Shown here: positions 1 through 6,878 of the stretch, one piece after another
How the letters are laid out: each line of letters starts with the position of its first letter
How positions within the stretch are numbered: position 1 is the first letter of the stretch
Made by a program: the position numbers and the translations under genes
Notes under the pieces: model-generated
Database searches by the model: none
Seen by the model: only the letters and a program-made list of their open reading frames with translations
Told to the model about the DNA's origin: nothing
DNA from: Symbiobacteriaceae bacterium
GTDB taxonomy: Bacteria; Bacillota; Sulfobacillia; Symbiobacteriales; Symbiobacteriaceae
Direction of reading: 5' to 3'
DNA length: 45,731 nucleotides
Assembly (NCBI GenBank): GCA_029239785.1
Contig: JARBUG010000017.1
Span: 1 to 45,731 of the forward strand

Positions 1-227
1 GCCTGCTTGTCCTTGATCTCTTTGGTGTGGACAACGACCAGATAGAATACATAACTGGCAACCATGGATCCAAGGATGCCCTCAACCACAATGCCGAGCT
101 GATTCGCACCCGGAAAGGACTCCGGGAGTCTATTCAGTAACACAATCTTTATCAGGAGGGTGAGTAGGGATAGAATGACCGACCAGTTTAGCACTCTGGG
201 GATTGTAGTGACGAACCTGAAGAGCAT
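1..227 (-). CDS. Hypothetical membrane protein, C-terminus beyond the window edge
   Basis: The minus strand is open from an ATG at 227 to the window start, giving 75 codons of a partial gene. A good ribosome site (AGGGGGAAG, about 231-240) precedes it. The visible protein has two hydrophobic stretches, residues about 16-32 (WSVILSLLTLLIKIVLL) and about 48-66 (IVVEGILGSMVASYVFYLV), joined by a short polar loop. A charged run (HTKEIKDK) follows, which fits a small polytopic inner-membrane protein. No catalytic motif is visible in the part present, so no function is proposed. It reads away from the neighbouring plus-strand gene. Confidence 0.6.
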   Translation of the reverse strand, partial: MLFRFVTTIPRVLNWSVILSLLTLLIKIVLLNRLPESFPGANQLGIVVEGILGSMVASYVFYLVVVHTKEIKDKQ

Positions 228-586
228 TGTCTTCCCCCTTGCATGTTGCAGCCGACCAACGTTGCGTTGAAATACAGCACAGCCGGACCAAAGGCAGGCA
301 CCCCTACAAGGTCAAGCCCATTTATCATTACGGCGGCTCAACAATTTCCACCTTCCCATTTTCCGAAATCTCCCCGATGCGGCAACGCTGAGCAGTTTTT
401 GGCAACCGCTGGCGTGTTGCTGTCGCAGCAGCCAGGCTTCCGGGTGGTGCCCGGGCAGTTGTACGGTCCCGTCCTGCTCCACGTTGGCCGGGGCGATGGG
501 CAGCCGGTCTCGCTGTTTATAGGCAAGGCCGTCTCCTAGAGGAGGGCCGGCGGCGCGCAGACCGAGGTAACGAAGCGGGAGGCAGT
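228..586. other. Gap with a possible gene remnant
   Basis: No convincing complete gene lies here. The plus-strand frame ending at 539 reads protein-like near its end (EQFLATAGVLLSQQPGFRVV, then LYGPVLLHVGRGDGQPVSLF). The upstream part of that frame looks non-coding and there is no ribosome site, so this may be the C-terminal stub of a decayed gene. No strong promoter or terminator was seen. Confidence 0.3.
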
Positions 587-1105
587 GTGGCAGGCAAACG
601 ATGCTGGCTGATGCGCATGGACCCCGAGGGGGCTAATCTGGTCCCGAAGGCGCTGGCGCCCGGTATGCTGCTGACCGGCTGGAGCCGCGCTAGGGAACTG
701 GTCAAGCTGGTGGATCAGGCGGCGTTCAAGGAGCACGGTATCCTCACGTACTTCCCCGATGCCCGGCGGCCATGGACGCCGGGCCAGGTGGCCTGGATTA
801 GCGGCGCGTACCGCTTCATGCATCAGATGAAGCCGGGCGATCTGGTTGTGGTGCCGCACCAGGATCATTTCTACATCGCTTGTGTGACGGGCGCCGCTAC
901 ATATGTTGATGGGGTTGCCGACGATTCAGCGCATCGGCGGCCGGCCGCCTGGCTGGCTGGTCCGATCCCGCGCACGGCGGCGCAGGAGATGAGGCAGTCG
1001 TTCTTTTATGCGGGGACGTGCTGCAGTTTGGACAAGCATAGGGTGCTGATTTATGGCCTGTTGAATCGGTATGGGTATCCGGGATGGGCGGCAAAGATGC
1101 CATGA
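587..1105 (+). CDS. EVE/PUA-like domain protein, restriction-associated type
   Basis: A 172-aa protein starting at GTG 587, with ribosome site GGGAGG at 577-582. Residues about 68-105 contain a helix followed by GDLVVVPHQDHFYIACVTG. This resembles the N-terminal PUA/EVE-like domain of Mrr-type restriction proteins, where a YRF...GDxVv...yxxGxVtG pattern is usual. Such domains are thought to recognise modified or unusual bases. No nuclease core is visible within this reading frame, so it is either a stand-alone reader or has lost its partner domain. It is the first gene of the defence island and lies directly upstream of the structured RNA candidate. The family assignment is by pattern only. 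Confidence 0.7.
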   Translation: MAGKRCWLMRMDPEGANLVPKALAPGMLLTGWSRARELVKLVDQAAFKEHGILTYFPDARRPWTPGQVAWISGAYRFMHQMKPGDLVVVPHQDHFYIACVTGAATYVDGVADDSAHRRPAAWLAGPIPRTAAQEMRQSFFYAGTCCSLDKHRVLIYGLLNRYGYPGWAAKMP

Positions 1106-1144
1106 TTTGTTCGTTGTTTGCGGGCTGGCTGCGTGATACGATAT

Positions 1145-1560
1145 GTCTCCGCCGATGAGACGGCGGGACGATGAAGAGAAAAAACGGCGCTGTTGACCGC
1201 GCGCCGGGTGAATATGTGAGAGTTCAGCAGATGATCGCGCTGCGCTAACCGGGAGGCTCGTTTGAGCCGGTTGCACCGGGATGGCGTGGTGAGGAACTTC
1301 CTGGCACCGCTTGCCGCTAGGCAAGAAGTTGGCGCTGGGCGTAAGCCCAGGCGGCGTGAGCCGACGATGGGGAAGGCTATCTCATTCGTGAGACGCTGGT
1401 ACCTGTAAAGAGCTATAGAAACGAAGGTCGGCCCGTGAGGGCCGGATGAGACGGGCAATCTCCGCCACGGTGCAAGTCCAAGTAGGCCCTTCGGGGCGGG
1501 TAGGACGCAGTCCCCTTTGGGGACCACGGCCCAGGTCAGGGTCGTGAGATAAATGATCAT
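1145..1560 (+). ncRNA. Large structured RNA candidate with many GNRA/UUCG hairpins
   Basis: This stretch has no credible gene but holds a dense series of perfect short stems. They include CCGCCG/CGGCGG 1149-1166, CGGCGC/GCGCCG 1185-1206, GGCTC/GAGCC 1255-1268, and nested AACTTC/GAAGTT 1295-1330 around TTGCC/GGCAA 1311-1324. Further on are CTGGGC-GTAA-GCCCAG 1335-1350, CGGC-GTGA-GCCG 1352-1363, TCTCA-TTCG-TGAGA 1380-1393, CGGCCC-GTGA-GGGCCG 1429-1444, GCCC-TTCG-GGGC 1486-1497 and GTCCCC-TTT-GGGGAC 1510-1524. The last stem is CACG..CGTG, about 1524-1546. The loops are GNRA or UUCG only when read on the plus strand, which sets the orientation. Size and architecture recall mobile-element RNAs such as HEARO/omega RNAs or an ORF-less group II intron fragment. 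I see no domain V signature and no adjacent IscB, TnpB or reverse transcriptase, so the class is open. Confidence 0.65.
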
Positions 1561-1583
1561 CCAATGACAGAACCAGGGGTATC

Positions 1584-1643
1584 GCTGGACTCTCACAGTG
1601 AAGAAGGACGAACTTGTGCACGTATGCACGGTTCGTCCTTTTC
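1584..1643 (+). repeat. 60-bp repeat with intrinsic terminator, copy 1
   Basis: Begins GCTGGACTCTCACAGTGAAG and continues into a long hairpin. The outer stem is AAGGACGAAC (1604-1613) with GTTCGTCCTT (1631-1640). The inner stem is GTGCA/TGCAC with loop CGTA, and a T tract ends the unit. It behaves as a rho-independent terminator for whatever reads in from the left, probably the structured RNA. An almost identical unit lies at 6450-6511 in the same orientation, so the two copies bracket the cassette of small genes. Confidence 0.75.
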
Positions 1644-1756
1644 GTGTTTCGCTAATTGGAAGGACTTGCAGTCACACTTCTTGAAATATCGCGGCAAAGC
1701 GCTTCCGTCGAGGAGGATCACTTCATGCAACATCTCCGACCGAAAGACCGACCTTT

Positions 1757-2005
1757 ATGCAGGTGTTCACAGTTCTTCAGGAGCACGGTCCTGCGGCAGT
1801 AACATCCAGCAGAGGAACGAAGTACGAAGTGGAAGCAGTGGTCGCTCGCCATGGTCGCCCAACGATTATCGGACACCCAAGTTGTGGGCAGATCCGTATC
1901 CACGAGGACTGCTGGGGCCAGGACATCACATGTCAAAAAACCAGGGCGGGCGGATTTTATCACGGCCACCAGTCTCTCTACGACTGGTACCACGCCCATT
2001 GCTGA
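1757..2005 (+). CDS. Small hypothetical protein, His/Cys-rich C-terminus
   Basis: An 82-aa frame starting at ATG 1757. Its amino-acid composition looks protein-like, in contrast with the overlapping frames. The second half is rich in His, Cys and Trp (HPSCGQIRIHEDCWGQD, then YDWYHAHC at the very end), which could bind a metal. There is no clear ribosome site before 1757. A good AGGAGG at 1711-1716 instead precedes an ATG at 1725 in another frame, which stops after 25 codons. The start is therefore uncertain, and a frameshift near 1730-1757 is possible. Function unknown. Confidence 0.45.
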   Translation: MQVFTVLQEHGPAAVTSSRGTKYEVEAVVARHGRPTIIGHPSCGQIRIHEDCWGQDITCQKTRAGGFYHGHQSLYDWYHAHC

Positions 2006-2066
2006 CATCCCCCCTGTCCCGGTTCCCGGCTGGCATTCAGACGCAAACAGCGAAGGAGACGAGACA

Positions 2067-2738
2067 GTGGCCAACCGGGACAAGCTTTTGCACGCCATCA
2101 ATCAGGCGTCGGGACCGGTATGCGATGATTGCCTTACGAGGCATGTTGGCCTGAGCGCCCGCCAGCAGGCGAATGCGCGTGGTACGGAACTGAGGGAACG
2201 CGGCCAGATTGGCCGGGGGCAGGGGACCTGCACTATCTGCGCAAAGGTTAAGCTCGTCAACTGGCGCCTGGACGCTCAGGCCCAAGTGGAAGCTACTCCG
2301 GCGATTGCCGAGGTCGTCGCGGAGCATCCGGTGAGTGGCGAACGTCCTTGGTACTGGGAGGGGAATGTGCAAGCCCGAATTGTCGACTACCTCGTCCAGG
2401 CCGGGTACAGCATCAGGCGCATCGCTGATACGGCTTCAAAAGAGGTCGGCAAAGATGTCGTGGCGGTGGGGCCTGACGGGCGCGAACTGTGGGTGAGCGT
2501 GAAGGGCTTCCCGACCCCCAAGGGCAGCACAAATGTGCAGGCACGGCACTGGTTTGCGCACGCGATCTTTGACATGGTGCTCTATCGCGGGGAAAACTCC
2601 ACGGTTGATCTGGCGATTGGCCTGCCGGACGGATACAAGACGTATCAGTCGCTTGCCGAGCGGGTCCACTGGTTCCGCCGGTCGGTGCCGCTGCGGATTT
2701 ACTGGGTCAGTGAGTCGGGTCAGGTGCGCATTTCGTAG
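2067..2738 (+). CDS. Zinc-binding N-terminal domain fused to PD-(D/E)XK-like domain
   Basis: A 223-aa protein starting at GTG 2067, with AAGGAG at 2053-2058 placed correctly. Residues 19-58 hold a CDDC ... CTIC pair (C19, C22, C55, C58) around a helical segment, a likely zinc-stabilised winged-helix DNA-binding module. Residues about 95-223 look like a restriction-endonuclease fold: a helix with E98, then GKDVVAVGPDGRELWVSVKG (D130, K146). The usual E-x-K is S-x-K here. I recall families ending in VSVKG/VTVKGYP with this layout, so the change may be normal for the family or may mark a DNA-binding, non-cleaving protein. It is the first well-supported gene of a run of seven (2067-6430). Confidence 0.7.
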   Translation: MANRDKLLHAINQASGPVCDDCLTRHVGLSARQQANARGTELRERGQIGRGQGTCTICAKVKLVNWRLDAQAQVEATPAIAEVVAEHPVSGERPWYWEGNVQARIVDYLVQAGYSIRRIADTASKEVGKDVVAVGPDGRELWVSVKGFPTPKGSTNVQARHWFAHAIFDMVLYRGENSTVDLAIGLPDGYKTYQSLAERVHWFRRSVPLRIYWVSESGQVRIS

Positions 2739-2751
2739 GGGGTGAACGTCG

Positions 2752-3249
2752 ATGGAGATGGGAGAGAGCCTTGTCGCAGCGTATTTCAAGTATGTAGAGG
2801 GCATTCGTATGGTTGTCCATAACGCCCAGTTTGATCAGGGGCAGGGCGAGATGGACCTCATCGTGATTGACCCGAAGCAGCACAGGGTCTTCTTCTGTGA
2901 AGTGACGACCCATATTGTTGGGATGCTGTACGGCAGTGGCAACGACGAGACCGTTGCCAAGGTGCGGGACAAGCTCGCCCGGGCGCGGGAGTTTGCCGCG
3001 ACCCAGTTTGAAGGCTGGGCCTACGAGCTGCAGGTGTGGGCCCCGGTTGTATCCAAGGGGCTGGCAGGCAAGCTGCTGGACCTGGAGATGGAACTGAATG
3101 GGCAGGGCATGAAGGCGACCATGGTGATTAACAAGCGGTACGCAGAGCGGGTTGATCAGCTTCAGGCGGTGGCGAAGGTTAACAGTTCGGCTACCGACGA
3201 GCCGGCGTTCCGGATGTTGCAGATTCTGGCGCGGTTGCGGCGGGAGTGA
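2752..3249 (+). CDS. Small PD-(D/E)XK-like nuclease candidate
   Basis: A 165-aa protein from ATG 2752, with TAGGGGGTGA just upstream and only 13 bases after the previous stop, so probably co-translated. The N-terminus has an alpha helix with E5, then QGEMDLIVID (D35) and a following strand RVFFCEVTTH (E50). This is the order of a PD-(D/E)XK core. The conserved lysine two residues after E50 is a threonine (T52), so catalysis needs a displaced basic residue or may be lost. Residues 65-165 are mostly helical and charged. The layout resembles small UPF0102-like or RecB-like nuclease folds. Function is inferred from the fold pattern and from pairing with the previous gene. Confidence 0.6.
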   Translation: MEMGESLVAAYFKYVEGIRMVVHNAQFDQGQGEMDLIVIDPKQHRVFFCEVTTHIVGMLYGSGNDETVAKVRDKLARAREFAATQFEGWAYELQVWAPVVSKGLAGKLLDLEMELNGQGMKATMVINKRYAERVDQLQAVAKVNSSATDEPAFRMLQILARLRRE

Positions 3250-3325
3250 TTCATTGGATTTTCGCCGGTTCCAGGATGGGGCGTGTGAAACCATATGGCT
3301 CCGGCCAAACCCAGGGGGTAAGAAC

Positions 3326-3808
3326 ATGACGCGTGAGGAAGTATTCAGGGCCATTGCCCAGGCTGGCGTCGCCGACCCACAGCAGCCATCCAAACAAGAA
3401 CTGCTAAGCCTCCTCGATTTGGTCTACAAGTTCCAAAAACTTGATGTTGATGTACTCGACAAGTACATCAAATTCGTAGGTCATCAGGCAAGTGTTGCTG
3501 AGGCGGCGTTCGAAGCGCTTGGGGTCCTTGCAAAGAGCCAGGGCGATGTTAATGCGAAATTCCAGGAGAATATTCGCGAAGCGATCAGGTTCGCTCAAAA
3601 GGCGTACGAGCAGGCAGCCTCAGCGGAAGAGCGGGCCGAGATTAGGCGCGATGTAAGAGGCTTTATTGATAAAGCAAATACCAGTACAGAACAGACCAAC
3701 CGATTTTCGTTCGGCTCAGGAGTATTCTTGGGGGCTGCAGTGGTCGGACTGAGCGCGCTCATCTACCGCGCGGTCAAGGGTTCTGGGAACCAGCCCAGTA
3801 CATCGTGA
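3326..3808 (+). CDS. Helical protein with C-terminal membrane anchor
   Basis: A 160-aa protein starting at ATG 3326, after AGGGGGT at 3313-3319. Almost the whole length is predicted helix. Residues about 15-125 are charged and heptad-like, including KAYEQAASAEERAEIRRD. Near the C-terminus one hydrophobic segment (SGVFLGAAVVGLSALIYRAV) is followed by a basic tail. This is the topology of a tail-anchored cytoplasmic coiled-coil protein. In phage-defence cassettes such proteins often act as membrane effectors, but nothing in the sequence proves that here. It lies downstream of the two nuclease-like genes in the same direction. No family recognised. Confidence 0.6.
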   Translation: MTREEVFRAIAQAGVADPQQPSKQELLSLLDLVYKFQKLDVDVLDKYIKFVGHQASVAEAAFEALGVLAKSQGDVNAKFQENIREAIRFAQKAYEQAASAEERAEIRRDVRGFIDKANTSTEQTNRFSFGSGVFLGAAVVGLSALIYRAVKGSGNQPSTS

Positions 3809-4042
3809 CCTCGAGAACCCGGAAGCGCCGTACCACCCTACACCGGAAGGGACCGGCAGAACTGGAGTTATCATTCGATTCTCACGTCCATACAGGCTCG
3901 AATCAACGGTCCCGCATGGTTAGGGTTCTTGATTGCTCGAAGACCGCCCCTGTGTAGCAGGGCTTATGCATGGTGAATGAATTTCGAGATTTGAATGTGA
4001 AGATCTCAGATGTGCCACAACCATCGTGGGAGTGAGCTGCTG

Positions 4043-4429
4043 ATGGAACTTGAAGACATCGTTTCCTACCTCGACCAGCACATGCGTCAAATGGGGCCAC
4101 GCGGCCGCTGGATTAGGGATGCGGTCGCCCAACGCCAGGCTAGTGACAGGGCTCATTACGAACAAGACGCGGTCGGACGATTCAAGGCGTACCTGGATGT
4201 TTTGGAGAGTGTGTTAGTTGAACTGCCTGCTTGTTGCTCAGCAGCCAGGGCAACGTTGGTAGGCGAGTTTGGCGTGCGACGGGTGGTACTGGCATTTTCG
4301 GGTGAGGAGGACGACGCCCCGGACCCGTCAGACTATGAGGTGACTGAAGAGATTCAGGCGTTCGTGGATGAAATGCGTATGCATGTTCAAGTCCTCAGAA
4401 CCATTTTGCCGTCAGAGGTGATTGAATGA
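4043..4429 (+). CDS. Small acidic hypothetical protein, overlaps next gene
   Basis: A 128-aa protein. The start at ATG 4043 is chosen because GTGGGAG at 4027-4033 precedes it. An in-frame ATG at 4010 would add 11 residues but has no ribosome site. The sequence is helical at both ends, with an acidic loop (SGEEDDAPDPSDYEVTEE) in the second half. Its stop codon overlaps the start of the next gene (ATGA at 4426-4429), so the two are translationally coupled. A small acidic protein encoded just upstream of, and coupled to, a nuclease-like protein is a common antitoxin or immunity arrangement. That role is inference only. Confidence 0.55.
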   Translation: MELEDIVSYLDQHMRQMGPRGRWIRDAVAQRQASDRAHYEQDAVGRFKAYLDVLESVLVELPACCSAARATLVGEFGVRRVVLAFSGEEDDAPDPSDYEVTEEIQAFVDEMRMHVQVLRTILPSEVIE

Positions 4430-5142
4430 CGATCCCACCCGCACTCAGTAACGCGCTAATGACATCAATCAACAGCCTTCTTGGCGGCCTCACAGGTTCC
4501 AGATCCTCCATTGCCGTCAATATCAACAACATGAGTCTCGGTGGATACGAGGCGTATATCTTCACGCTGGTTCTGCGGGCGATTCGCCAGGCCGGCGGAA
4601 CGGTGAACCTTCGGTCGATTGGCTCCCGTTCAAGAGCGCCGAGTACCTTTGTCGTCCGGTGCGGGCCGGGAGCCCTGACAGGCAGGACCCGAGACTTTGG
4701 GTACGCGAGTTGTTGCTTGAACAGCACCTATTTTGAGGTCCATAGTCGCATTAGTTGGCGGGGAGCGTGCGGTGAAGAGCAGGAGATGGATCTATCGCTG
4801 CTCAGATCCATCTACGCCCGCCGTCTGAGGAGCAACATGCGGGGAAAGCAGACCCCGGGGCCGGGTGGCCTGGTGGGTGCGATCGAGTGCAAGTTCTACA
4901 ACATTCGCCTAGACCGGGACTTGGCCCAAGCTTGGGTAGGTGTACTCGACGATTTTCCTTCTTCCGGGAGTGTTGTCTCCCGCTTTGTAAGCAACCAGTA
5001 TTCACCGCAAGTCAACCGTTACTGCAACAATGTCCCGTTTTGGCGCCCCCGTTACTACGGTGGCTTGTTGCCCATCAATCCGGGTATAGAAGCAGCATTT
5101 GTAAACGACCTGGCCGCCGAACTGACCAGCGCCATTCCGTGA
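4426..5142 (+). CDS. PD-(D/E)XK-like nuclease candidate
   Basis: A 238-aa protein whose ATG overlaps the preceding stop by four bases. A helix around E42 (GGYEAYIFTLVLRAIRQAGG) is followed by a strand with EEQEMDLSLL (D122) and then GGLVGAIECKFYNI, giving E154-x-K156. The E...D...ExK order and spacing match a restriction-endonuclease-like fold, with the full catalytic set present, unlike the two nuclease-like proteins upstream. Several cysteines (C79, C96, C97, C115, C155) are scattered along the chain. The C-terminal third has an aromatic, proline-containing region (VPFWRPRYYGGLLPINPG). I do not recognise the family by name. Confidence 0.65.
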   Translation: MTIPPALSNALMTSINSLLGGLTGSRSSIAVNINNMSLGGYEAYIFTLVLRAIRQAGGTVNLRSIGSRSRAPSTFVVRCGPGALTGRTRDFGYASCCLNSTYFEVHSRISWRGACGEEQEMDLSLLRSIYARRLRSNMRGKQTPGPGGLVGAIECKFYNIRLDRDLAQAWVGVLDDFPSSGSVVSRFVSNQYSPQVNRYCNNVPFWRPRYYGGLLPINPGIEAAFVNDLAAELTSAIP

Positions 5143-5167
5143 GCGTGGTCCACTAGGGGAGGCAACC

Positions 5168-5731
5168 ATGAACGGATCCTTCGGGCAGATGCAGAATGAA
5201 CTGGGTCCCATTCTGATGAGCATGTGGTTTTGGTGGGTCCGGGATCGCTATTTGCGAGCTGCGAGGCTATGCGATGTTAAGACTGACATGGTTCGCCGCC
5301 TTGAAACCCCGATCCCGAACCTGAAAGGGCTTCATGAGGTGTATGTCGACTTGGCGCGGGCTTACCAAGCGGAGTACCTTTCATATCAGATGGAGTTCTC
5401 TTTCGACGGGCTAACTCACGAAGAGCGGTTGGCAAAGAAATGGTGTGCGTTCTTTCTGGGCGAAGCCGTCCGGACAGTGGACAACGACAGACTGGTTCAC
5501 TGCATCCTACATACTTGCGTGTCGGCAGACGGGCTTAGTGGTCAGACGGCAGAGTTGGTGCTCTACCAGTACTTCTCGGAGAGGATCAAGGCCGGCTTTC
5601 CGGAGCACATCGACATCAGCGATGCGGCCCTTGAGGATCACCTCGTTGGCTTGGTGAAGGGCGAGGCCTGGCGTCTGGTTTGGGAATCCGAAGGCGGGGA
5701 GATAGATCAGGGAGAGGAAGAAGAGGACTAG
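5168..5731 (+). CDS. Hypothetical protein with acidic tail
   Basis: A 187-aa protein starting at ATG 5168, 25 bases after the previous stop, with a clear AGGGGAGG at 5153-5160. It is mostly helical. An aromatic N-terminal helix (MSMWFWWVRDRYLRAARLC) could pack against a partner or a membrane surface. The chain ends in a strongly acidic tail (GGEIDQGEEEED). No catalytic motif is evident. The following protein is basic at both ends, so an acidic-basic pair is possible. Codon third positions are less GC-rich than in the later housekeeping genes, as in the rest of this cassette. Confidence 0.55.
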   Translation: MNGSFGQMQNELGPILMSMWFWWVRDRYLRAARLCDVKTDMVRRLETPIPNLKGLHEVYVDLARAYQAEYLSYQMEFSFDGLTHEERLAKKWCAFFLGEAVRTVDNDRLVHCILHTCVSADGLSGQTAELVLYQYFSERIKAGFPEHIDISDAALEDHLVGLVKGEAWRLVWESEGGEIDQGEEEED

Positions 5732-5830
5732 AGTTGGCCCTGGTGGACTGCCGGCGACCGTTTGGTCATGTACCGGGGTGGCGATCATTTAGTGTGGACG
5801 TGGACCGTCACGTGTGTAAGGAGTGTCACC

Positions 5831-6430
5831 ATGAAGCCCAACCGGAAATCCCTCCCACCCAAGCAGCCCCCTGCTGGTCGGCTGTTGACTGCCGTTCAGG
5901 ACTGCGCCAGCAAAGCCGCAACTTCGCCAGATTTTGAAACAGGAATGACCGTTGTGCAATGGACCACACGCTGGTGGCAGGCTAACAGTGGTCGCTACAA
6001 GGTTCTGGTTGCGAACGACCGCCAGTGGCTGGATGCGCTCGTCGGTCTAGCGCGAGCCATCAGGAGTCTCAGTTCCGGGCTGGAAGCGGCTTACCTTAGT
6101 GTTCGGATATGGCAGTCCTTGTGTACAACCTTACGCACACGCAAGGTTGATCCTGTTTCCGAAGCGCTCGCTACTTTGCCGGCTCCGACAATTCGTAGCG
6201 ACCGTGTTGTCCGCCTGGCTGTCCAGGTGCTGGCCGGCGCACTGACGTACAGTGGGTTTGTCAGCCTAAAGAAAAAGGTGGTCACGGTGGCTGCCCAGCC
6301 TCAGCGAAGTGAGCGGCCAACCAGTAGTATTGCCGCAGAAAAACGGTCGGTGTCGCGTGCAGTAAACCTCGAACGGTGGCGGTTACAGCACCCGATCAAG
6401 GCCGCAATTGGATCGGGAAAGAATCGTTAG
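5831..6430 (+). CDS. Basic hypothetical protein, last gene of the cassette
   Basis: A 199-aa protein. The ATG at 5831 is preferred because AAGGAG at about 5818-5823 precedes it. Upstream in-frame codons have no ribosome site. The N-terminus (NRKSLPPKQPPAG) and the C-terminus (HPIKAAIGSGKNR) are basic. The middle is helical, with a hydrophobic amphipathic stretch near residues 118-135 (RLAVQVLAGALTYSGFVSL) that could be membrane-associated. No domain recognised. It ends 20 bases before the second copy of the terminator repeat, so it is the distal gene of the transcription unit. Confidence 0.5.
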   Translation: MKPNRKSLPPKQPPAGRLLTAVQDCASKAATSPDFETGMTVVQWTTRWWQANSGRYKVLVANDRQWLDALVGLARAIRSLSSGLEAAYLSVRIWQSLCTTLRTRKVDPVSEALATLPAPTIRSDRVVRLAVQVLAGALTYSGFVSLKKKVVTVAAQPQRSERPTSSIAAEKRSVSRAVNLERWRLQHPIKAAIGSGKNR

Positions 6431-6449
6431 GTGCAGCAAGGCGGTAGCC

Positions 6450-6511
6450 GCTGGAGTCTCACGGTGAAGCAGGACGAACTTGTGCAATGATGCACGGGTT
6501 TGTCCTTTTTC
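6450..6511 (+). repeat. 60-bp repeat with intrinsic terminator, copy 2
   Basis: Matches 1584-1643 closely (GCTGGAGTCTCACGGTGAAG, then a hairpin). The stem AGGACGAAC (6471-6479) pairs with GTTTGTCCT (6498-6506), with one wobble where copy 1 has a Watson-Crick pair. The inner TGTGCA/TGCAC stem is kept, and a five-T tract follows. The terminator ends the small-gene cassette. The homology starts abruptly at GCTGGA in both copies, while the sequence further upstream is unrelated. Confidence 0.75.
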
Positions 6512-6532
6512 GCGTAGTGCATTCACATTCAA

Positions 6533-6560
6533 TTGTTCCTATTATTCCGGCATGTAATTT
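6533..6560 (+). promoter_or_regulatory. Possible sigma-70-type promoter
   Basis: TTGTTC at 6533-6538 and TAATTT at 6555-6560 are separated by 16 bases, in an AT-richer patch just after the terminator. It would serve the broken gene at 6621 and possibly the CCHC mini-protein. The match is partial, so this is tentative. Confidence 0.35.
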
Positions 6561-6620
6561 GGTAAGCTGAAGACACGAACGGAGGAGGATGCGTGTGTTC
6601 CGCGACGTCCGGGGCCAATT

Positions 6621-6847
6621 GTGGCGCATCAGGGGGAAGCCTTCACGACAACCAGCAATCTGAAGTTCACCTACACCGTGGAAGGATCGGCAGTGCGAGT
6701 ATCGCGAACGAGTCGTCCGCTACATGTAACCAATTTCAGCAGCGCTTATGAGATTGGCCCCGTCCCCGGTCCAGGAGCACTAAACCAGGCGTCCAGGGTC
6801 CCTCGCACGTTTGGGCGTTGCTGAACGACCGCCGCATCACCGGTTGA
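6621..6847 (+). pseudogene. Frameshifted small conserved protein
   Basis: The first frame, from GTG 6621, reads FTYTVEGSAVRVSRTSRPLH and then YEIGPVPGPGALNQ. It then turns into nonsense and stops at 6824. From about 6791 the neighbouring frame continues naturally as VQGPSHVWALLNDRRITG and stops at 6845-6847. One missing base near 6789-6790 restores a single protein of about 75 residues. I recall short hypothetical proteins of Firmicutes with the same order (FTY.veGn..r.SRT, PvpGPG.in, vqGPsyvWAil.D.Ri), which supports a real frameshift. Either the gene is dead or the base was lost in sequencing or assembly. The true start is unclear, because the strong AGGAGG at 6584-6589 sits 30 bases upstream. 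Confidence 0.6.
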
Positions 6848-6878
6848 CGATATTTCGCTGAGAGCGAGGGTGTTAGCC

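Noticed and set aside
1440-1520. Cobalamin riboswitch suggested by GGTGCAAGTCC at 1469-1479
   Set aside because: The flanking AAGCC...GCCACTG core and B12 box are absent, and no B12-related gene follows. The motif is also common in group II introns and other RNAs.
1051-1629. Long minus-strand frame of 192 codons
   Set aside because: It lies antisense to the structured RNA, has no ribosome site, and its residues simply mirror the GC-rich hairpins.
1604-1640. Group II intron domain V
   Set aside because: The hairpin resembles domain V only in ending GGTTC. It lacks the AGC triad, GNRA loop and two-base bulge and has a T tract, so it is a terminator.
1564-2154. Plus-strand frame of 196 codons starting in the terminator repeat
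   Set aside because: Starts before a terminator, is rich in Ser/Arg/Pro without structure, and is contradicted by the better frames at 1757 and 2067.
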